Origin: Bradyrhizobium ottawaense
GTDB lineage: Bacteria > Pseudomonadota > Alphaproteobacteria > Rhizobiales > Xanthobacteraceae
Length of the DNA: 64,000 nt
NCBI RefSeq assembly: GCF_900099825.1
Contig: NZ_LT629693.1
Span: 2,604,001-2,668,000 of the forward strand
Reading direction: 5' to 3'
The position numbers and the translations under genes are program-made. The notes beneath the pieces are model-generated. The model saw only the letters and a list, made by a program, of their open reading frames with translations. It ran no database searches and was not told the origin of the DNA. Shown here piece by piece: positions 62,168-64,000 of this stretch (position 1 is its first letter; each line of letters starts with the position of its first letter).

Positions 62168-63141
62168 CCGCGCCGTTCGTTCTCGCGGTCCCTTCGAAAG
62201 GCCGCCTGCAGGAAAACGCCGAAGCCTTCTTCGCCCGCGCAGGACTTGTCCTCGCCAAACCCGGCGGCGCGCGCGACTATCGCGGCACCATCGCGGGCCT
62301 CGACAATGTCGAGATCGCCTACCTGTCGGCCAGCGAGATCGCCTCGCAACTGGCGCGCGGCATGGTGCATCTCGGCGTCACCGGCGAAGACCTGCTGCGC
62401 GAGAGCATTGCCGACGCCGACAAGCGCGTGCTGCTGATCGACGGCCTCGGTTTCGGCAGCGCCAATGTCGTGGTCGCGGTGCCGCAGGCCTGGATCGACG
62501 TCCGCACCATGGCCGACCTCGACGACGTCACCACCGGCTTTCGCGCCCAGCATAACCGGCGGATGCGGGTCGCGACCAAGTACATCAACCTGACCCGCAA
62601 CTTCTTCGCCGCCCATGGCGTGGTCGATTACCGCATCATCGAGAGCGCCGGCGCCACTGAAGGCGCGCCGGCCGTCGGCACCGCCGAGATGATCGTCGAC
62701 ATCACCACCACCGGCGCGACGCTGGCCGCCAACGGGCTCAAGGTGCTCGACGACGGCGTGATCCTGCGCAGCCAGGCCAACCTGGTCGCCTCCAGGGACG
62801 CCGACTGGTCGAAGGCTGCCAGGGAGACCGCGCGGGTGATCCTCGATCACATCGCCGCCCGCGCCCGCGCCAGCAAATACCGCGAAGTGCGCACCCGTTT
62901 CGCGGGCTGCAACGATACGCTGCTGGCCGAAGCCCATAACCGCTTCGGCGTGGTGGCGCCGTTCGGCGGACCGACCTCGTCGGGCATGCTGACGCTGCAC
63001 TGCCCGCCGATGCAGATCTACGCGCTCGGCAGTTTCCTGCGCGAGCACGGCGCCGACACGGTGTCGGTGGCCTCGCTCGATTATGTGCTCGACCGCGAGA
63101 ACCCGCTATTCGCCCGGCTCGAGGCGTTCCTGCGGCAATAA
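62164..63141 (+). CDS. hisG: ATP phosphoribosyltransferase catalytic subunit
   Basis: HisG joins ATP and PRPP in the first step of histidine synthesis. The 325-aa protein begins [21 protein letters not shown] and has [19 protein letters not shown] and [21 protein letters not shown], the PRPP and active-site region. The C-terminus continues with about 100 residues ([36 protein letters not shown]), longer than typical short HisG (about 210-230) that partner with HisZ. So it combines a HisZ partner with an ACT-like C-terminal extension. Confidence 0.94.
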   Translation: MTAPFVLAVPSKGRLQENAEAFFARAGLVLAKPGGARDYRGTIAGLDNVEIAYLSASEIASQLARGMVHLGVTGEDLLRESIADADKRVLLIDGLGFGSANVVVAVPQAWIDVRTMADLDDVTTGFRAQHNRRMRVATKYINLTRNFFAAHGVVDYRIIESAGATEGAPAVGTAEMIVDITTTGATLAANGLKVLDDGVILRSQANLVASRDADWSKAARETARVILDHIAARARASKYREVRTRFAGCNDTLLAEAHNRFGVVAPFGGPTSSGMLTLHCPPMQIYALGSFLREHGADTVSVASLDYVLDRENPLFARLEAFLRQ

Positions 63142-63231
63142 GCCGGGCCGGCCTCTCGTTTCGTTCATCGTTGCGACAGCCGCCGGCGAGTAACATATGC
63201 TGTTACGATGATGGAATTTGGAACCTGATCG

Positions 63232-64000
63232 ATGATGCTGGGCTCTGACGTTTCCGGCCTGTCCGCCACCTCGGCCGCCGCTGCGGCGCAGGGACTGTCG
63301 ATCGTCGTGCCCCTCTATAACGAGGCCGCAGGCCTTGCTGCACTGCACGAGCGGCTGATCGGGCTCGCCAGGACGCTGCACGGCCGTTACCGGCTCGGCT
63401 GCGAGGTCGTCTATGTCGACGACGGCAGCGCCGACGCGACGCTGTCGATCGCGCGCGGGCTCAAGGCCGAGGCGCTCGACGTCCAGGTGGTGTCGCTGTC
63501 GCGCAATTTCGGCAAGGAAGCCGCCCTGATGGCCGGACTGGACCATGTCCGCCGCGGCGCGGTGCTGTTCATGGACGGCGACGGCCAGCATTCGCCGGAC
63601 CTGGTCGAGAAACTCGTCGCGCACTGGATCGATGACGGCTACGACGTGGTCTATACCGCGAAGGCGAATCGCGACAATGAATCGTTCCTGCGCCGCCAGG
63701 CGGTGCACGGCTTCTACGCGCTGATCAACTGGGGCGCACGGCAGAAGATCCCCGAGGACGCCGGCGACTTCCGTCTGCTGTCGCCGCGCGCCGCGGCGGC
63801 GCTGAAGCAGCTTCCCGAGCGCAACCGTTTCTTCAAGGGTCTGGCCAGCTGGATCGGCTTCCGCCAGATCCGCGTCGACTACGAACCGGCGCCGCGCGCG
63901 CATGGCGTCACCACCTTCAGCCCGGGCCGGCTGATCGGCCTGTCGATCGAAGGCCTGACCTCGTTCTCGGTGGCGCCGCTGCGGTTCGCCAGCCTCGCCG
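63232..64000 (+). CDS. Family 2 glycosyltransferase (dolichol/undecaprenyl-phosphate type), 3' truncated by window
   Basis: This is the first 256 residues of a GT2 enzyme that runs off the right edge. It has LSIVVPLYNEAAGLAALHERL, CEVVYVDDGSADATL, RNFGKEAALMAGLDH, and VLFMDGDGQHSPDLVEKL with the DxD motif. The sequence DAGDFRLLSPRAAAAL and FKGLASWIGF continue the family pattern. Enzymes of this group usually transfer a sugar to undecaprenyl phosphate and have C-terminal membrane helices, which would lie beyond the window. The ATG at 63232 is followed by a second ATG. Confidence 0.9.
   Translation, partial: MMLGSDVSGLSATSAAAAAQGLSIVVPLYNEAAGLAALHERLIGLARTLHGRYRLGCEVVYVDDGSADATLSIARGLKAEALDVQVVSLSRNFGKEAALMAGLDHVRRGAVLFMDGDGQHSPDLVEKLVAHWIDDGYDVVYTAKANRDNESFLRRQAVHGFYALINWGARQKIPEDAGDFRLLSPRAAAALKQLPERNRFFKGLASWIGFRQIRVDYEPAPRAHGVTTFSPGRLIGLSIEGLTSFSVAPLRFASLA

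Overview
This window is high-GC chromosomal DNA from an alphaproteobacterium, most likely of the Bradyrhizobium/Rhodopseudomonas group (Nitrobacteraceae). The evidence is family-level: a fluoroacetate-dehalogenase homologue whose active-site numbering matches the Rhodopseudomonas palustris enzyme, a PetP/PetR-like MarR plus response-regulator pair, Rhizobiales-type small families (DUF2093, DUF4170, DUF6101, DUF374), CtrA-type boxes, and several families of palindromic intergenic repeats like those I remember from Bradyrhizobium genomes. I recognise no tRNA, rRNA or CRISPR. About 64 protein genes are supported, nearly all of them core housekeeping genes.

Layout. 0.3-8 kb: an orphan Tat-exported Bug-type binding protein, a Lon-substrate-domain protein, a YbjN protein, proC, a thioesterase, a tautomerase, hisS and ilvE. 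8.3-11 kb: a MarR regulator, an OmpR-type response regulator and an EnvZ-type kinase in one run. 11.3-17 kb: small secreted proteins, RNase T2, rlmJ, a cold-shock gene with a long leader, a frameshifted methyltransferase and an outer-membrane beta-barrel. 17-26.5 kb: uvrC, the overlapping run pgsA-moaD-moaE-prmB, a degenerate EAL protein, a HAD phosphatase, a CheY-like receiver, ribF and an O-acetyltransferase. 26.6-34.5 kb: ileS-lspA, a catalytic/non-catalytic M16 peptidase pair, and arfB. 34.4-40.6 kb: a DUF2892/ECF sigma operon, mutL, rsmD, an rluB-type pseudouridine synthase with a very long basic N-terminal extension, and tadA. 40.8-47.6 kb: the haloacetate dehalogenase, an acyl-CoA dehydrogenase, purD, xseA, a hydrolase lacking its serine nucleophile, and DUF2093. 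47.6-53.1 kb: a leftward run pmbA-cysQ-DUF4170-DUF374-waaA-lpxK for Kdo/lipid A assembly and related work. 53.4-58 kb is the only accessory-looking stretch: DUF6101, an IS110-family element inserted in a repeat, two small membrane proteins with a shared C-terminal tail, and a lone 55-aa membrane peptide. 58-64 kb: ubiA, a secreted proline-rich protein, rsmE, hisZ-hisG and a truncated family-2 glycosyltransferase.

The most interesting signal is in the IS110 element (about 54435-55743). Its 187-nt upstream non-coding end carries an 11-bp hairpin followed by two segments that repeat, base for base, the left target flank and the element's own right end. Each match runs into the first base of a CT core, and partner segments pair across the CT on the other side. 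This is what a bridge RNA (target loop plus donor loop) should look like, and it gives concrete testable guide positions. Other points of note: three 16-bp iterons upstream of ilvE, a MarR-type dyad centred on its own start codon, two perfect TTAA-N7-TTAA boxes, and the two nearby membrane proteins with a common tail.

All calls come from reading the sequence and from family knowledge. No database search was run. Start codons were chosen by family N-terminus, ribosome binding site and overlap with neighbours.
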